64,000 nt of DNA, taken from assembly GCF_036250735.1 (NCBI RefSeq), contig NZ_CP109430.1:4030001-4094000 (forward strand). Reading direction: 5' to 3'. This DNA is from Streptosporangium sp. NBC_01495. Lineage in GTDB: Bacteria > Actinomycetota > Actinomycetes > Streptosporangiales > Streptosporangiaceae. The notes beneath the pieces are model-generated. The model was not told where the DNA came from and made no database searches. It saw only the letters and a program-made list of their open reading frames with translations. Below, piece after piece: positions 30,431 through 46,296 of this stretch (the first letter of the stretch is position 1; each line of letters begins with the position of its first letter). Made by a program: the position numbers and the translations under genes.

Positions 30431-31416
30431 CAGTCCTCCCTTCCGGCGCGGCGGAGCACGCTGATCTGCAGGAGCCCCACCACGAGCATGATGAGGAAGA
30501 GCACCGTCGACGCGGCCGAGGCGAGCGCGGGGCGGTTCATCTGTCCCTGCTGGATCCAGATGTAGTACTCCGGCAGGTAGGTGGATCCCTCCGGGCCGCC
30601 GCTGGTCATGACGTACAGCAGGCCGAACATGGACGTCAGCATCCCGATCATCGTGGTCACGAAGACGAACTGGATGGTGCGGGTCAGGCCCGGGATGATC
30701 ACGTGCCAGATGGTCTGGGGGAGCGACGCGCCGTCCATCCGGGCCGCGTCCAGCAGCGCGGAGTCCAGGGTGGCGAATCCGGCGAGGAACACCACCAGGG
30801 CCATCCCGAACGTCGCCCAGATCTGCACGCCGACCACCGCGAACATGGCGACGTCCGGATCACCGAGCCAGTCGACCGGGCCGACGCCGAACACCGCGAG
30901 GACGGTGTTCAACGAGCCGTCGAAGGCGAGCATGAGGTTGAAGATCGCACCGACGATCACCGGTGAGAGCACGGCCGGGAAGAAGTAGACGCTGCGGAAG
31001 AACCGGTGCCCGGGTACGCGCAGGTAGATGAACGTCGCGAGCAGGCCGGGGATGGCCACCGCCACCGGAAGCAGCAGCACCAGCAGCCCGACGTTGCGCA
31101 GCGCGCTCTGGAACGTCGCGTCCTGGAACATCTCCAGGTAGTTGTCGAGGCCGACCATCGCCCCGTTGCGCTCGCCGTCGCCGGTGAAGGAGAAGTTGAC
31201 GCCCAGCAGCAGCGGCCACAGCCGCAGCGCCACGATGATCAGTAAGGCCGGAGCCACCAGGACGTAGGGCGCGAGGCGCTCGGAACGCAACGTGCGAGAG
31301 GGCGGCCGGGAAGCGGTCCCGGTGTCGTCGTGACGTGCCCGCCGCCTCGTCTCTCCTCCGCCGGCCCGCCCGGAGTCGACCGGGCGGGCAGGCGGTGACG
31401 AATTTCGGATCGGCAC
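30430..31416 (-). CDS. carbohydrate ABC transporter permease, MalF type
   Basis: 328 residues with a long charged N-terminal tail (~50 residues) before six membrane segments (first LAPYVLVAPALLIIVALRLW). The EAA loop is LLDAARMDGASLPQTIWHVI...IPGL. The likely start is GTG, four bases after the binding-protein stop; a later start near the first membrane segment is possible because the tail is Arg-rich and poorly conserved in such proteins. It forms the channel with the MalG-type partner. Confidence 0.92.
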   Translation of the reverse strand: MPIRNSSPPARPVDSGRAGGGETRRRARHDDTGTASRPPSRTLRSERLAPYVLVAPALLIIVALRLWPLLLGVNFSFTGDGERNGAMVGLDNYLEMFQDATFQSALRNVGLLVLLLPVAVAIPGLLATFIYLRVPGHRFFRSVYFFPAVLSPVIVGAIFNLMLAFDGSLNTVLAVFGVGPVDWLGDPDVAMFAVVGVQIWATFGMALVVFLAGFATLDSALLDAARMDGASLPQTIWHVIIPGLTRTIQFVFVTTMIGMLTSMFGLLYVMTSGGPEGSTYLPEYYIWIQQGQMNRPALASAASTVLFLIMLVVGLLQISVLRRAGRED

Positions 31417-31420
31417 GGGA

Positions 31421-32695
31421 TCAGCTCGCCCGATCCGAGGCGGCCAGCTGCTCCACCACCTCGTCGACGGTCGCCGATCCGCTCAGGAGCTGCTGGGACA
31501 GCCTTCCCATCAGATCCAGGGTCTTGGAGGACAGCGCGACATGCAGGGCGGGCTTACCGCCCTTGATCTGGGACACGATCGTGCCGACGGCCACGGGGCC
31601 CTGCGACACGTCGATCGTGGTGTCGGACGCGATCGCGCCGGCGTCGGAGTAGAAGGAGGTCAGGGCGTCGGTCGTGGTCAGCGACCGCACCATGTCGGCG
31701 GCCGTCTTCGGGTCCTTCGCCCACTTCGCGACCGCGTAGCCGATGCCGCCGTCGTACGGGAGGTTCGGGGTGGTTCCGCTGGTGACGACCGGGGACGGCA
31801 TGACGCCGACCTTGTCGGCCCCCAGGAACTCGCTGAAGTCCTTCCAGTGCCCGATGTCCGACATCAGCCCGATGATGTGGGCGGCCTTGCCGGAGTTGAA
31901 GATCGTGAAGGCGTCGTTGAACATCGCGGTCGAGTTGGCCCCGTCGTTGTTCAGCTTCGCGTCGCCGGCCTCCTTCCACAGCTTGAAGATCTGCTTCACG
32001 TTGGGAGAGTCCCAGACGCGCTTCCCGGCGATCCAGTCGTCGTACTCCTGCGCCGTCAGGATGCCCGAGCCGAGGCCCGACATGAAGAACTGGATGCCGG
32101 CGCCCTCCTTGTTGCCGAGCGCGAAGCAGTTGGCCCCGGTCTTCTGCTTGATGGTGGCGCAGTCGTCGACCAGCTCGTCCCAGGTCTTGGCGGGGCTCGC
32201 CGGGTCGAGTCCCGCCTTCTCGTACAGCGTCTTGTTGTAGTAGATCGGGTGGCCCTGCAACGTCACCGGCGCGCCGTAGATCTTGCCGTCCTTGCTGAAC
32301 GCGTCCCAGCCCGCCAGGCGCTGCTTGTCCTCGGCCACGTACTGGTCGAGCGGGAGGAGCGAGTCCACGCGGTCGCGGATCTGGCCGCCTCCGTTGAAGA
32401 GCATGACATCGGGCCCCGTGCCGGCCTGGATGGCCGCGCCCAGCAGGGTGTAGTACTGGTCGAACGGCTGGGCCACGAACTCGACCGTGACGCCGGGGTG
32501 CTTCTTGGCGAAGTCGTCCTTCGCCTTCTGGATGTAGGAGGCCGCGGCCGCGTCACCGGATTTCCAGTCCCAGACCACGAGCTTCGTGACCTTGCCGGAA
32601 TCGCTCGGCGACGACGCGGGCCGGGTGGCGCTTCCGCAGCCGGCTAAGGCCAGCCCCGCGACCAAGATCGCGGAACACAGTGTGCGCTGCTTCAT
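31421..32695 (-). CDS. extracellular sugar-binding lipoprotein, family 1
   Basis: 424 residues. Lipoprotein signal with lipobox LALAGC (Cys20). The mature protein has the MalE-type signature: LVVWDWKSGDAAAASYIQ, HPGVTVEFVAQPFDQYY, PDVMLFNGGGQIRD, YGAPVTLQGHPIYYNK and GGIGYAVAKWAKDPKTAAD. It leads the operon of binding protein, MalF, MalG, enolase-like enzyme and GH141-like protein, so the ligand may be a fucosylated or uronic oligosaccharide released by such enzymes. Two adjacent dyads in the divergent promoter suggest control by the GntR protein at 32,835. Confidence 0.92.
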   Translation of the reverse strand: MKQRTLCSAILVAGLALAGCGSATRPASSPSDSGKVTKLVVWDWKSGDAAAASYIQKAKDDFAKKHPGVTVEFVAQPFDQYYTLLGAAIQAGTGPDVMLFNGGGQIRDRVDSLLPLDQYVAEDKQRLAGWDAFSKDGKIYGAPVTLQGHPIYYNKTLYEKAGLDPASPAKTWDELVDDCATIKQKTGANCFALGNKEGAGIQFFMSGLGSGILTAQEYDDWIAGKRVWDSPNVKQIFKLWKEAGDAKLNNDGANSTAMFNDAFTIFNSGKAAHIIGLMSDIGHWKDFSEFLGADKVGVMPSPVVTSGTTPNLPYDGGIGYAVAKWAKDPKTAADMVRSLTTTDALTSFYSDAGAIASDTTIDVSQGPVAVGTIVSQIKGGKPALHVALSSKTLDLMGRLSQQLLSGSATVDEVVEQLAASDRAS

Positions 32696-32761
32696 TGCTG
32701 TTCACTCTCCAGAGGACGGCCGGCTCGCCCGGCCGCTGTTTGAGGCGAAACGTAATTCGTA

Positions 32762-32776
32762 TGACGTCTGACGTCA
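32762..32776. promoter_or_regulatory. GntR-type operator TGACGTCTGACGTCA
   Basis: Perfect 6-3-6 inverted repeat (TGACGT / ACGTCA) in the 139-base divergent promoter region between the sugar-ABC operon and gntR. It abuts a second dyad without a gap. Confidence 0.65.
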
Positions 32777-32791
32777 ATATGTGTGACATAT
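32777..32791. promoter_or_regulatory. GntR-type operator ATATGTGTGACATAT
   Basis: Perfect 6-3-6 inverted repeat directly next to the previous one. Both share the GT-N3-AC core preferred by FadR/GntR-class proteins, so two dimers may bind side by side. Confidence 0.65.
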
Positions 32792-32834
32792 ACTGATGTT
32801 GAAATGTGGCGCCGCCCGCGGCACCGGAGGAGAT

Positions 32835-33605
32835 ATGACGACATCGCAGGAGTCGCCGCCGGGCGCCGCGTCCCCGCCGGCGTGGGTGCGACGGCCGGCC
32901 AACCTCGCCAGGGCGGTTACGGCGGAGCTGGTGGAGCGCATCGTCCGGGGGGTGCACCCCCCGGGTACGCCGTTGCCCGCCGAACCCGCGCTTTGTGACG
33001 CCTTCTCGGTGAGCCGGACCGTCATCCGCGAGGCGGTGAAGATCCTTCAGGAGAAGGGGCTGGTGCAGGTCCGCCAGGGCAGCGGCACCATAGTCACCCC
33101 GCCGACGATGTGGGACATGCTCGACGAGCTCGTCCTCGCGGCGACAATCGCCGAGGACGAGAGCCTGGCGATCCTTGACGACCTCGTCGTCACGCGGCGC
33201 GTGCTGGAGTCCGACATGGCGAACCTCGCCGCTCGCCTCGCGGATCAGGACACCGTCGACCGGCTGCGTGCGCTGGTGGATCGGATGGACGAGCTCGTGG
33301 ACGATCACATCACGTACGCCGATCACGACCGCGCCTTCCATGACACGATCATGCAGGCGTCCGGGAACCGTATCGCCCGTGGCGTGGTACGGGCCCTGGA
33401 GAGCCAGGTCATCAACACCGCCCGCTACATGGGCCAGCCCCAGCGGGCCCTGTGCGTGGCGTCCAACCTCGGCCATCGCTGCATTTACGAGCGCATCGCC
33501 GCCCACGACCCCGGCGGCGCCGCCGAGGCGATGTTCAATCACATCACCGACGCCTGGCTCGTCCGCCGCGGCGGGCCGGGCGACCCCGTACGCCTGGAGC
33601 GCTGA
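32835..33605 (+). CDS. FCD-domain GntR regulator, divergent from sugar-ABC operon
   Basis: 256 residues from the ATG at 32835, with GGAGG a few bases upstream. The winged helix holds LPAEPALCDAFSVSRTVIRE and VRQGSGTIVTPP; the FCD domain has HITYADHDRAFHDTIMQASG and LGHRCIYERIAAHDP. Its position, divergent from the binding-protein gene with two abutting dyads in the 139-base gap, suggests it autoregulates and represses the transporter operon, with a sugar acid as likely effector given the enolase-type gene in that operon. Effector not determinable. Confidence 0.88.
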   Translation: MTTSQESPPGAASPPAWVRRPANLARAVTAELVERIVRGVHPPGTPLPAEPALCDAFSVSRTVIREAVKILQEKGLVQVRQGSGTIVTPPTMWDMLDELVLAATIAEDESLAILDDLVVTRRVLESDMANLAARLADQDTVDRLRALVDRMDELVDDHITYADHDRAFHDTIMQASGNRIARGVVRALESQVINTARYMGQPQRALCVASNLGHRCIYERIAAHDPGGAAEAMFNHITDAWLVRRGGPGDPVRLER

Positions 33606-33745
33606 GCGCCGGCCTCGCCCGGATCGACGGCCTCGGCCGCCGGCGTCAGCGGATGGGGCAGGCGTGAGAGCGGACGAAACCCTCCACGAGCGCGGAGGCG
33701 CGGAGAAGGGGGCCGGCGCGGGAGCGTTCCCGGTGATGCCGGCGG

Positions 33746-34138
33746 TCATGGACGTGCGTTCCCCCGCGTAGGGCTGTCGGGGCGGTTCGAGTGCCCGGTG
33801 GAGGCCTCGGCGGGGCCCGGCTGGGGCAGGCCCAGGGTGGTGATGCGCCGCACCAGGGCCTCGCGCCGCACCTGGACCTGCCGGCCGCTGTCGTGGCCGG
33901 CCAGGGTGGCGGCGTGAACCTCTGCGATGACGTGGGAGTGTGGAACGTTGAGCACCGCGGCGGCCGTGGCGACGCTCACCAGGGGCTTGTCGGGCAGCAT
34001 CGCCAGCCGTTCGGCGATCATGCGCTCGCGGAACTCGGCGGCGAACCACACGGTGGCGTCACCGATGCCGAGATGGAGGATGAGGCCTTCACGTTCCAGG
34101 TGCCGCAGGAGGTCGTCGATGTCGGCCGGAGTGCTCAT
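33746..34138 (-). CDS. hypothetical protein, small, excisionase-like helix-turn-helix possible
   Basis: 130 residues from an ATG with AAGGAG eight bases upstream. I do not recognise a family. Residues ~1-45 are charged and amphipathic (STPADIDDLLRHLEREG). Residues ~50-100 (KPLVSVATAAAVLNVPHSHV...VQVRREALVRRI) resemble the layout of excisionase-type winged helices, with a start that selects an element and a basic recognition helix. The C-terminal 25 residues are disordered. It stands alone between a GntR gene and the beta-helix gene. No integrase or prophage gene is nearby, so a role in excision is doubtful. Confidence 0.6.
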   Translation of the reverse strand: MSTPADIDDLLRHLEREGLILHLGIGDATVWFAAEFRERMIAERLAMLPDKPLVSVATAAAVLNVPHSHVIAEVHAATLAGHDSGRQVQVRREALVRRITTLGLPQPGPAEASTGHSNRPDSPTRGNARP

Positions 34139-34214
34139 GCGGCGCTCTCCTTCGTGTCGGTGATGTCGGTGGGATGGGGATGCCCGGCACCGCGTGCCGG
34201 CGACGACGTCCCCG

Positions 34215-34250
34215 GACGGTCCCGGACCGGTGGGTTCGTCCGGGACCGTC
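34215..34250. terminator. stem-loop, 13-bp stem
   Basis: GACGGTCCCGGAC / GTCCGGGACCGTC with a 10-base loop. First of two strong hairpins after the beta-helix gene end; it may also insulate the small gene at 34,138. Confidence 0.6.
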
Positions 34251-34293
34251 TACGCCCGCCCCGGCCTTCCGCGGCCGGAGCGGGCGGGCGATG

Positions 34294-34329
34294 GCCTTCG
34301 CCGGGACGGTGGACCGTCCCGGCGAAGGC
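34294..34329 (-). terminator. stem-loop terminator of the beta-helix gene, 16-bp stem
   Basis: Perfect 16-bp inverted repeat with a 4-base loop (34,310-34,313), 14 bases beyond the stop of the beta-helix/ricin gene. It is a strong factor-independent terminator candidate without a U-tract. Confidence 0.75.
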
Positions 34330-34343
34330 ATGAGGTGGCTGGA

Positions 34344-36737
<2,394 letters not shown>

Positions 36738-36941
36738 TTATGTGGGGGGTGGGGGAACGGTCGGCGGACGTCCCGCCGGAGCCGGTCCGGCGGGTGCGGC
36801 TCCGGTCCTCGTGACGCCGTCGTGTCGAGAGCACGGCCGCGCTCACGGTCCGGGCGGCACCCCGGGGGGAGCCGTCCGGGTGCGGGAGGACGTGCTGATT
36901 TTCTGGGGCGGGCAGGCACGGGGAAGTGGCCCTGCCGTGGG

Positions 36942-36981
36942 GGATCCCTCGCCGGGAAGAGCTCTTCCCGGCGAGGGATCC
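36942..36981. terminator. 40-base perfect palindrome
   Basis: Positions 36,942-36,961 are the exact reverse complement of 36,962-36,981, with no spacer. In RNA the centre would form a small loop. It lies ~30 bases beyond the esterase stop (minus strand) and is probably its terminator, working in both directions. Confidence 0.75.
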
Positions 36982-37011
36982 TGGAGGTGTCTCAGAGGTC
37001 CGGGAAGGGGC

Positions 37012-38966
<1,955 letters not shown>

Positions 38967-39710
38967 GTGGTCGATACTCCGCGTGCGGAAGGCGTGTACC
39001 GGCCGGGTTACGAGGTGGCCGCGGAGCAGGTGCTGGAGTTGATCAGCCGGTTGCGCCTGCGGCCCGGCGACCGCATGCCCACGGAGAACGAGCTGGCCCA
39101 GCAGCTGGGCACGAGCCGGACCGTCGTGCGCGAGGCGGTGAAGATACTCTCGGCACTCGGCCGGGTACGCGCCCAGAAGGGGCGCGGCCTGTACGTGGCC
39201 GACGACGAGGGGATGCTCGGCACCGGACGCTGGGCGTCCTTCTTCCTGCCCACCGACCTGGACCACGTCTACATGCTCTTCGAGTTCCGCCGGGCCCAGG
39301 AGATGGAGACCAGCCGGCTCGCCGCCCGCCGCGCCACCCCCGCGGAGCTGGGAGACATCGAGAAGTCGGCCGGGGTGTGCCGCTACGGATTCGACAACGG
39401 ACGCGAGGATCTGTTCAACGAGGGCGATGACGCCTTCCACGCCGCCATCGCGACGGCCTCGCACAACATGTTCCTCCAGATAGCGGTGCGGGAGGTCCGC
39501 CGGCTGCAGGCCCAGTCCAACCTCATCGGGCTGCGCGGCTCGATAGGCGGGCACGCGGCCAAAGCCGTCGAGGAACATGACGCCATCTACCAGGCCATCC
39601 GTGCCGGCGACCCCGAAGCGGCGGCCCAGGCCGCTGCGACACACATCGACAACACGCTGGACGACTACCGCAGAGAGATCCAGCAGCGCATCTTCTCGCC
39701 GACGGATTGA
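38967..39710 (+). CDS. FCD-domain GntR regulator
   Basis: 247 residues from a GTG start. The winged helix contains MPTENELAQQLGTSRTVVRE and VRAQKGRGLYVADD; the FCD domain contains NEGDDAFHAAIATASHNMFL and VEEHDAIYQAIRAGDP with the usual metal-binding His and Asp residues. Divergent from the esterase gene and followed by a strong palindromic terminator. It is the third FCD regulator in the window; its targets are probably the esterase and nearby degradative genes, but no clear pair of operators supports this. Confidence 0.88.
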   Translation: MVDTPRAEGVYRPGYEVAAEQVLELISRLRLRPGDRMPTENELAQQLGTSRTVVREAVKILSALGRVRAQKGRGLYVADDEGMLGTGRWASFFLPTDLDHVYMLFEFRRAQEMETSRLAARRATPAELGDIEKSAGVCRYGFDNGREDLFNEGDDAFHAAIATASHNMFLQIAVREVRRLQAQSNLIGLRGSIGGHAAKAVEEHDAIYQAIRAGDPEAAAQAAATHIDNTLDDYRREIQQRIFSPTD

Positions 39711-39734
39711 CTCCTCGCGAGTGGACACGCGGGT

Positions 39735-39766
39735 GACGCGTCCCGGCGGCGCCGCCGGGACGCGTC
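39735..39766 (+). terminator. 32-base perfect palindrome behind GntR gene
   Basis: 16+16 bases without spacer, 25 bases after the GntR stop. Typical strong GC hairpin terminator. Confidence 0.75.
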
Positions 39767-39824
39767 CGGCGCCGTCGCACGCGGCAACCGGTATGAGCAC
39801 CATGTGCGCCCTCTCCGCGTGACC

Positions 39825-39857
39825 CGGGCGGGCTCGGCCTCGCGCCGAGCCCGCCCG
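39825..39857 (-). terminator. second copy of the GH62-type terminator hairpin
   Basis: 13-bp stem (CGGGCGGGCTCGG / CCGAGCCCGCCCG), 7-base loop. It is homologous to the hairpin at 2,631-2,659 and, as there, follows a GH62 C-terminal coding end at ~110 bases. Confidence 0.7.
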
Positions 39858-39967
39858 TTCCGGCTCTCCCGGTCCTGATCATGTGCCGTGACGATGTTCA
39901 CCTGATGGGGTTCACGTCTTCGCGGTGGAGGCCGGGAACGCGTGAGAGCCGTACCTGTGTCGCTCTG

Positions 39968-40496
<529 letters not shown>

Positions 40497-40789
40497 TCAC
40501 AGAAACGCGGAAGCGAATAATCGCGAGGGGAAACCCGCAGGATCGACGCCGCGTCCTGTCATCAGGGAACGCACACCACCGGGGCGTCGTGGTCGACGGC
40601 CCCGGCCGCTCACCACCGATTTGGCATGGGGCCGTCTCGGGGACTCAGTGTGGAAACTATTACAAAATGTGTCAAGCTCATCCAGAAAGGTTTTGTCGTA
40701 CTACCTGCTCCCCATGTCCAGCACCTGCGCCAACGTCTCCCGATCCCTGAAAAGCCGCGGTTCCGTCACCTGGGCCGAGACGTCTTTTG

Positions 40790-40800
40790 TGAAATTTTCA
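40790..40800. promoter_or_regulatory. palindrome TGAAATTTTCA
   Basis: Perfect 5-1-5 palindrome of the GAAANTTTC class, upstream of the GH10-derived pseudogene. Compare with 11,623-11,635. Confidence 0.35.
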
Positions 40801-40981
40801 TCGCATCGGCCTGTCCGGCCCGACGCGGCGACCCATGAAGCACCAGGTGAGCCGTGCCTGCCTCTCACCTCTGCCGGCACGACATGTTTCGTACTCTTGA
40901 CAGTTTCTCCCTGCCTCGTGTTTGCTCCGCTCCACCACCACAACCGTTCGACGGGGAAGGAGCCACGACTGGCAGACGAGA

Positions 40982-40995
40982 TGTTAACGCTCACA
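40982..40995. promoter_or_regulatory. LacI-family operator TGTTAACGCTCACA
   Basis: Identical to the operator at 43,103-43,116 before the lacI-type gene. It lies between the divergent pseudogene and the SGNH esterase gene. Confidence 0.7.
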
Positions 40996-41280
40996 TTCCA
41001 CTGTTCCCCAAGACATGTTCGGCGACCGTGACTCCCGGACAGACACCACGTCCGCAGGTTCCCTCCTCCTTACGGTCGCCGATCTCTTGACAGGAGAGGT
41101 TCCCGCACGGCGGAGCTCAGATCAGTCAATACGTCGGGCCTCGCAGTCCTCCAGGTGACCGGGGACACCCGCGACGCGCCCGAGTCGCCACGCCCGGCCG
41201 CGAGGCTCGCCAGCACATGACATCTGCTGGCGAGTGATCCGAACACAGGCCGTTAGCGCTACACAGGCTGTCAGCAGTAA

Positions 41281-42465
<1,185 letters not shown>

Positions 42466-42483
42466 CGCGAGCGGGGAGTTCGC

Positions 42484-42534
42484 GGGGCGGTCTCTCACAC
42501 GGTCCGGCAGGAGCCGGCCCCGAGAGGCCGCCCC
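42484..42534 (+). terminator. long stem-loop behind SGNH esterase
   Basis: Outer 13-bp stem (42,484-42,496 with 42,522-42,534, one G-U pair) enclosing a smaller CCGGC/GCCGG stem, 18 bases after the stop. Likely terminator. Confidence 0.65.
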
Positions 42535-43102
42535 GGCGAAGTATGAAACTGGCACGCGGTTGTTCGTTGGCATTCGTATTCGGTCTTCGGCAGACCATGA
42601 AACGGGCGTCGGCCCGTTTGCCGCCGAGCCATGGAAATGCTTTGAGGTGAATTCTCCGCCGGTGGATTTCCCGCCGGGCCGGCGCCGTTCTCCCGCCGTA
42701 TGACAAAGTCATCTCGACCCTCGTCTCCCGCGTACCGGGCGAGGTGAGGGCCGATCCCGGCGTGGTCACGGTGCTCCGGGCGGTTGAAGGAGCGGGTGGG
42801 GGTCACGTCATCAAGGGCATGGTCATCGGCGCTGCCGTTGACGGTTCGGTGGCCGTGACAGGCAATGGAATGTCGCCGCCCGGCCGCCGTGCCGACTGAC
42901 GGCGGGTGATTGACGGCGAGCACAGTCTCACCGTCGCATTTCATCTAAAACACATCCAGGTCCACCTTGCACAGTGCCACCGTGCCGGTTCCGCCGCTCC
43001 CGCGGCCCGCCCGCCGGACTTACCGCCGCAGGCCGGCGGTTGGTTAACAAAAGGTTTCGGCGTGATGGGACCGTGACGTGTGAAGTTCTTGACGCGACAT
43101 GG
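42535..43102. other. gene-free stretch upstream of lacI-type gene
   Basis: About 570 bases. Short open frames on both strands lack family resemblance and clear ribosome sites. The 42,540-42,720 and 42,930-42,960 parts are AT-richer. I see nothing further that can be supported. Confidence 0.5.
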
Positions 43103-43116
43103 TGTTAACGCTCACA
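43103..43116. promoter_or_regulatory. LacI-family operator TGTTAACGCTCACA
   Basis: It lies 32 bases before the start of the lacI-type gene, the classic place for autoregulation. Identical to 40,982-40,995. Confidence 0.75.
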
Positions 43117-43147
43117 GTCTTCCTAGATCGCACGAGAGGAGCGTCGG

Positions 43148-43645
43148 GTGGGACCTGGCCCGAGGCGTCGCCCGCCTGTCATGGCGGACGTGGCGAAGAT
43201 GGCGAGCGTGTCGCACCAGACGGTCTCGCGTGTGCTCAACGACCACCTCAACGTCAGCGCGAAGACTCGGACCCGGGTTTTACGCGCGATCGACCTGCTG
43301 GGCTACCGGCGCAACCTCGTGAGTCTTCGGATCGCCGGCAGGGCGGGGGTGCTTGATGCCATCGGCTATCTGACCGAACGGGGCGTGGACGGCATCGTCG
43401 TGGTCGCTCCGCAGCGTTTGACGCCCCGGCACCTGCTGGACCTCGGGCACGAGACGGTCTGGTACGTCGGCGGCCCGGTCGGCCGCCCTTCTCTCACGAC
43501 CATCAAACAGGACTTCGGGGCCGTGGGCAGGCGCAGCATCGACGTGCTCGGGCAGCAGATCGAGATAGGAGAGCCATGCGTGCGCGAGCGTCACGTCGTG
43601 CCTCCCTATCTCGTTCTCGGAGCCGGCACGGCGACGGTGCGCTAG
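43148..43645 (+). CDS. shortened LacI-family regulator (HTH intact, effector domain mostly deleted)
   Basis: 165 residues from a GTG with GAGGAG upstream; an ATG at 43,181 (MADVAKMASV) is an alternative. The LacI headpiece is complete: ADVAKMASVSHQTVSRVLND and TRTRVLRAIDLLGYRRN. A normal LacI protein has ~340 residues, but here only scraps of the effector domain remain, in frame: YLTERGVDGIVVVAPQ from the first subdomain, then VWYVGGP, then DFGAVGRRSIDVL and HVVPPYLV from the C-terminal end. At least two in-frame deletions removed the sugar pocket and most of the dimer face. It may be a dead gene, or a truncated protein that still binds DNA. It precedes the ytfQ-type transporter operon and has its own operator. 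Confidence 0.75.
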   Translation: MGPGPRRRPPVMADVAKMASVSHQTVSRVLNDHLNVSAKTRTRVLRAIDLLGYRRNLVSLRIAGRAGVLDAIGYLTERGVDGIVVVAPQRLTPRHLLDLGHETVWYVGGPVGRPSLTTIKQDFGAVGRRSIDVLGQQIEIGEPCVRERHVVPPYLVLGAGTATVR

Positions 43646-43684
43646 TTGCCCACGGAAGCAGGAAGAGCGTTGACGCCACGTAAA

Positions 43685-43698
43685 TGTTAGCGCTCACA
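43685..43698. promoter_or_regulatory. LacI-family operator TGTTAGCGCTCACA
   Basis: It ends 17 bases before the ytfQ-type start, just upstream of the ribosome site, so a bound repressor would block transcription of the transporter operon. Confidence 0.75.
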
Positions 43699-43715
43699 TC
43701 ACGAAAGGACCCCCC

Positions 43716-44711
43716 GTGTTGCAAAGGATTTCGGCACTGATCGCGGTCGGTGCCGTCGCGTTGACGATGACCGGCTGCGGAAACGGCAGCACCTCGGCCA
43801 ACCCCGCCGACAGTGGCAAGCCCGCCGGCGACGGCACGATCACCATGGGTTTCTCCCAGGTGGGCGCCGAGAGCGGCTGGCGTACCGCCAACACCAAGTC
43901 GGTGCAGGAGTCGGCGAAGACGGCGGGCGTGGAGCTGAAGTTCTCCGACGCCCAGCAGAAGCAGGAGAACCAGATCAAGGCGATCCGGTCCTACGTCCAG
44001 CAGAAGGTGGACGTCATCGCGTTCTCGCCGGTGGTGGAGTCGGGCTGGGACACCGTGCTGAAGGAGGCTCAGAACGCCAAGATCCCGGTGATCCTCACCG
44101 ACCGGGCGGTGGATTCGGCCGACACCACCCTCTACAAGACCTTCCTGGGCTCGGACTTCATCGAGGAGGGCAAGAAGGCCGGTCAGTGGCTGGTGGAGGA
44201 GTACAAGGACTCCACCGACCCGGTGAGCATCGTGGAGTTGCAGGGCACCACCGGCTCGGCGCCGGCCAACGACCGCAAGGCGGGCTTCGCGGAGGTGATC
44301 GGGGCCGATCCGAAGTTCAAGATCGCCGCTTCGCAGACCGGTGACTTCACCCGGGCCAAGGGCAAGGAGGTGATGGAGGCGTTCCTGAAGTCCACCCCGG
44401 ACATCGACGTGCTGTACGCGCACAACGACGACATGGGGCTGGGGGCGATCGAGGCGATCGAGGGCGCGGGCAAGGTGCCGGGCAAGGACATCAAGATCAT
44501 CACCATCGACGCGGTGAAGGACGGGATGCAGGCCCTGGCCGACGGGAAGATCAGCTACATCGTGGAGTGCAGCCCGCTGCTCGGCCCCCAGCTGATGGAC
44601 CTGGCCAAGAAGGTCGTCGCCGGCGAGCAGGTGCCCGCCCGCGTGGTGACCGAGGAGACCACCTTCACCCAGGAACAGGCCAAGGAAGCCCTGCCCACCC
44701 GCCAGTACTGA
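43716..44711 (+). CDS. ytfQ: galactofuranose-type ABC transporter substrate-binding lipoprotein (YtfQ-like)
   Basis: 331 residues from a GTG with AAAGGA upstream. Lipoprotein signal with Cys21 (TMTGC). The mature protein follows E. coli YtfQ closely in motif order: FSQVGAESGWRTANT, QQKQENQIKAIRSYV, ILTDRAVD, VELQGTTGSA, SQTGDFTRAKGKEVME and VLYAHNDDMGLGAIEA. YtfQ binds galactofuranose; related actinomycete proteins may bind arabinofuranose, which would suit the arabinofuranosidases in this window. A LacI-type operator lies just before the start and a stem-loop follows the stop, the usual device for making more binding protein than ATPase. Confidence 0.92.
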   Translation: MLQRISALIAVGAVALTMTGCGNGSTSANPADSGKPAGDGTITMGFSQVGAESGWRTANTKSVQESAKTAGVELKFSDAQQKQENQIKAIRSYVQQKVDVIAFSPVVESGWDTVLKEAQNAKIPVILTDRAVDSADTTLYKTFLGSDFIEEGKKAGQWLVEEYKDSTDPVSIVELQGTTGSAPANDRKAGFAEVIGADPKFKIAASQTGDFTRAKGKEVMEAFLKSTPDIDVLYAHNDDMGLGAIEAIEGAGKVPGKDIKIITIDAVKDGMQALADGKISYIVECSPLLGPQLMDLAKKVVAGEQVPARVVTEETTFTQEQAKEALPTRQY

Positions 44712-44718
44712 GCCGGAC

Positions 44719-44747
44719 CGGGCCGCCCCTGACGCGGGGGCGGCCCG
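44719..44747 (+). terminator. intra-operon stem-loop after ytfQ
   Basis: Perfect 11-bp stem (CGGGCCGCCCC / GGGGCGGCCCG) with a 7-base loop between binding-protein and ATPase genes. It may stabilise the upstream message or partly terminate it. Confidence 0.7.
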
Positions 44748-44784
44748 TTGCCCGCGGAAGACCCGCGGAAGAAAGGAGCGCCGC

Positions 44785-46292
<1,508 letters not shown>

Positions 46293-46296
<4 letters not shown>

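Noticed and set aside
41250-41265. CGTTAGCGCTACACA as a LacI-type operator
   Set aside because: It needs a one-base insertion to fit the consensus, so it is mentioned only as a degenerate site.
42495-42944. Minus-strand 149-codon frame upstream of the lacI-type gene
   Set aside because: No ribosome site, no domain, overlaps the esterase terminator; treated as non-coding.
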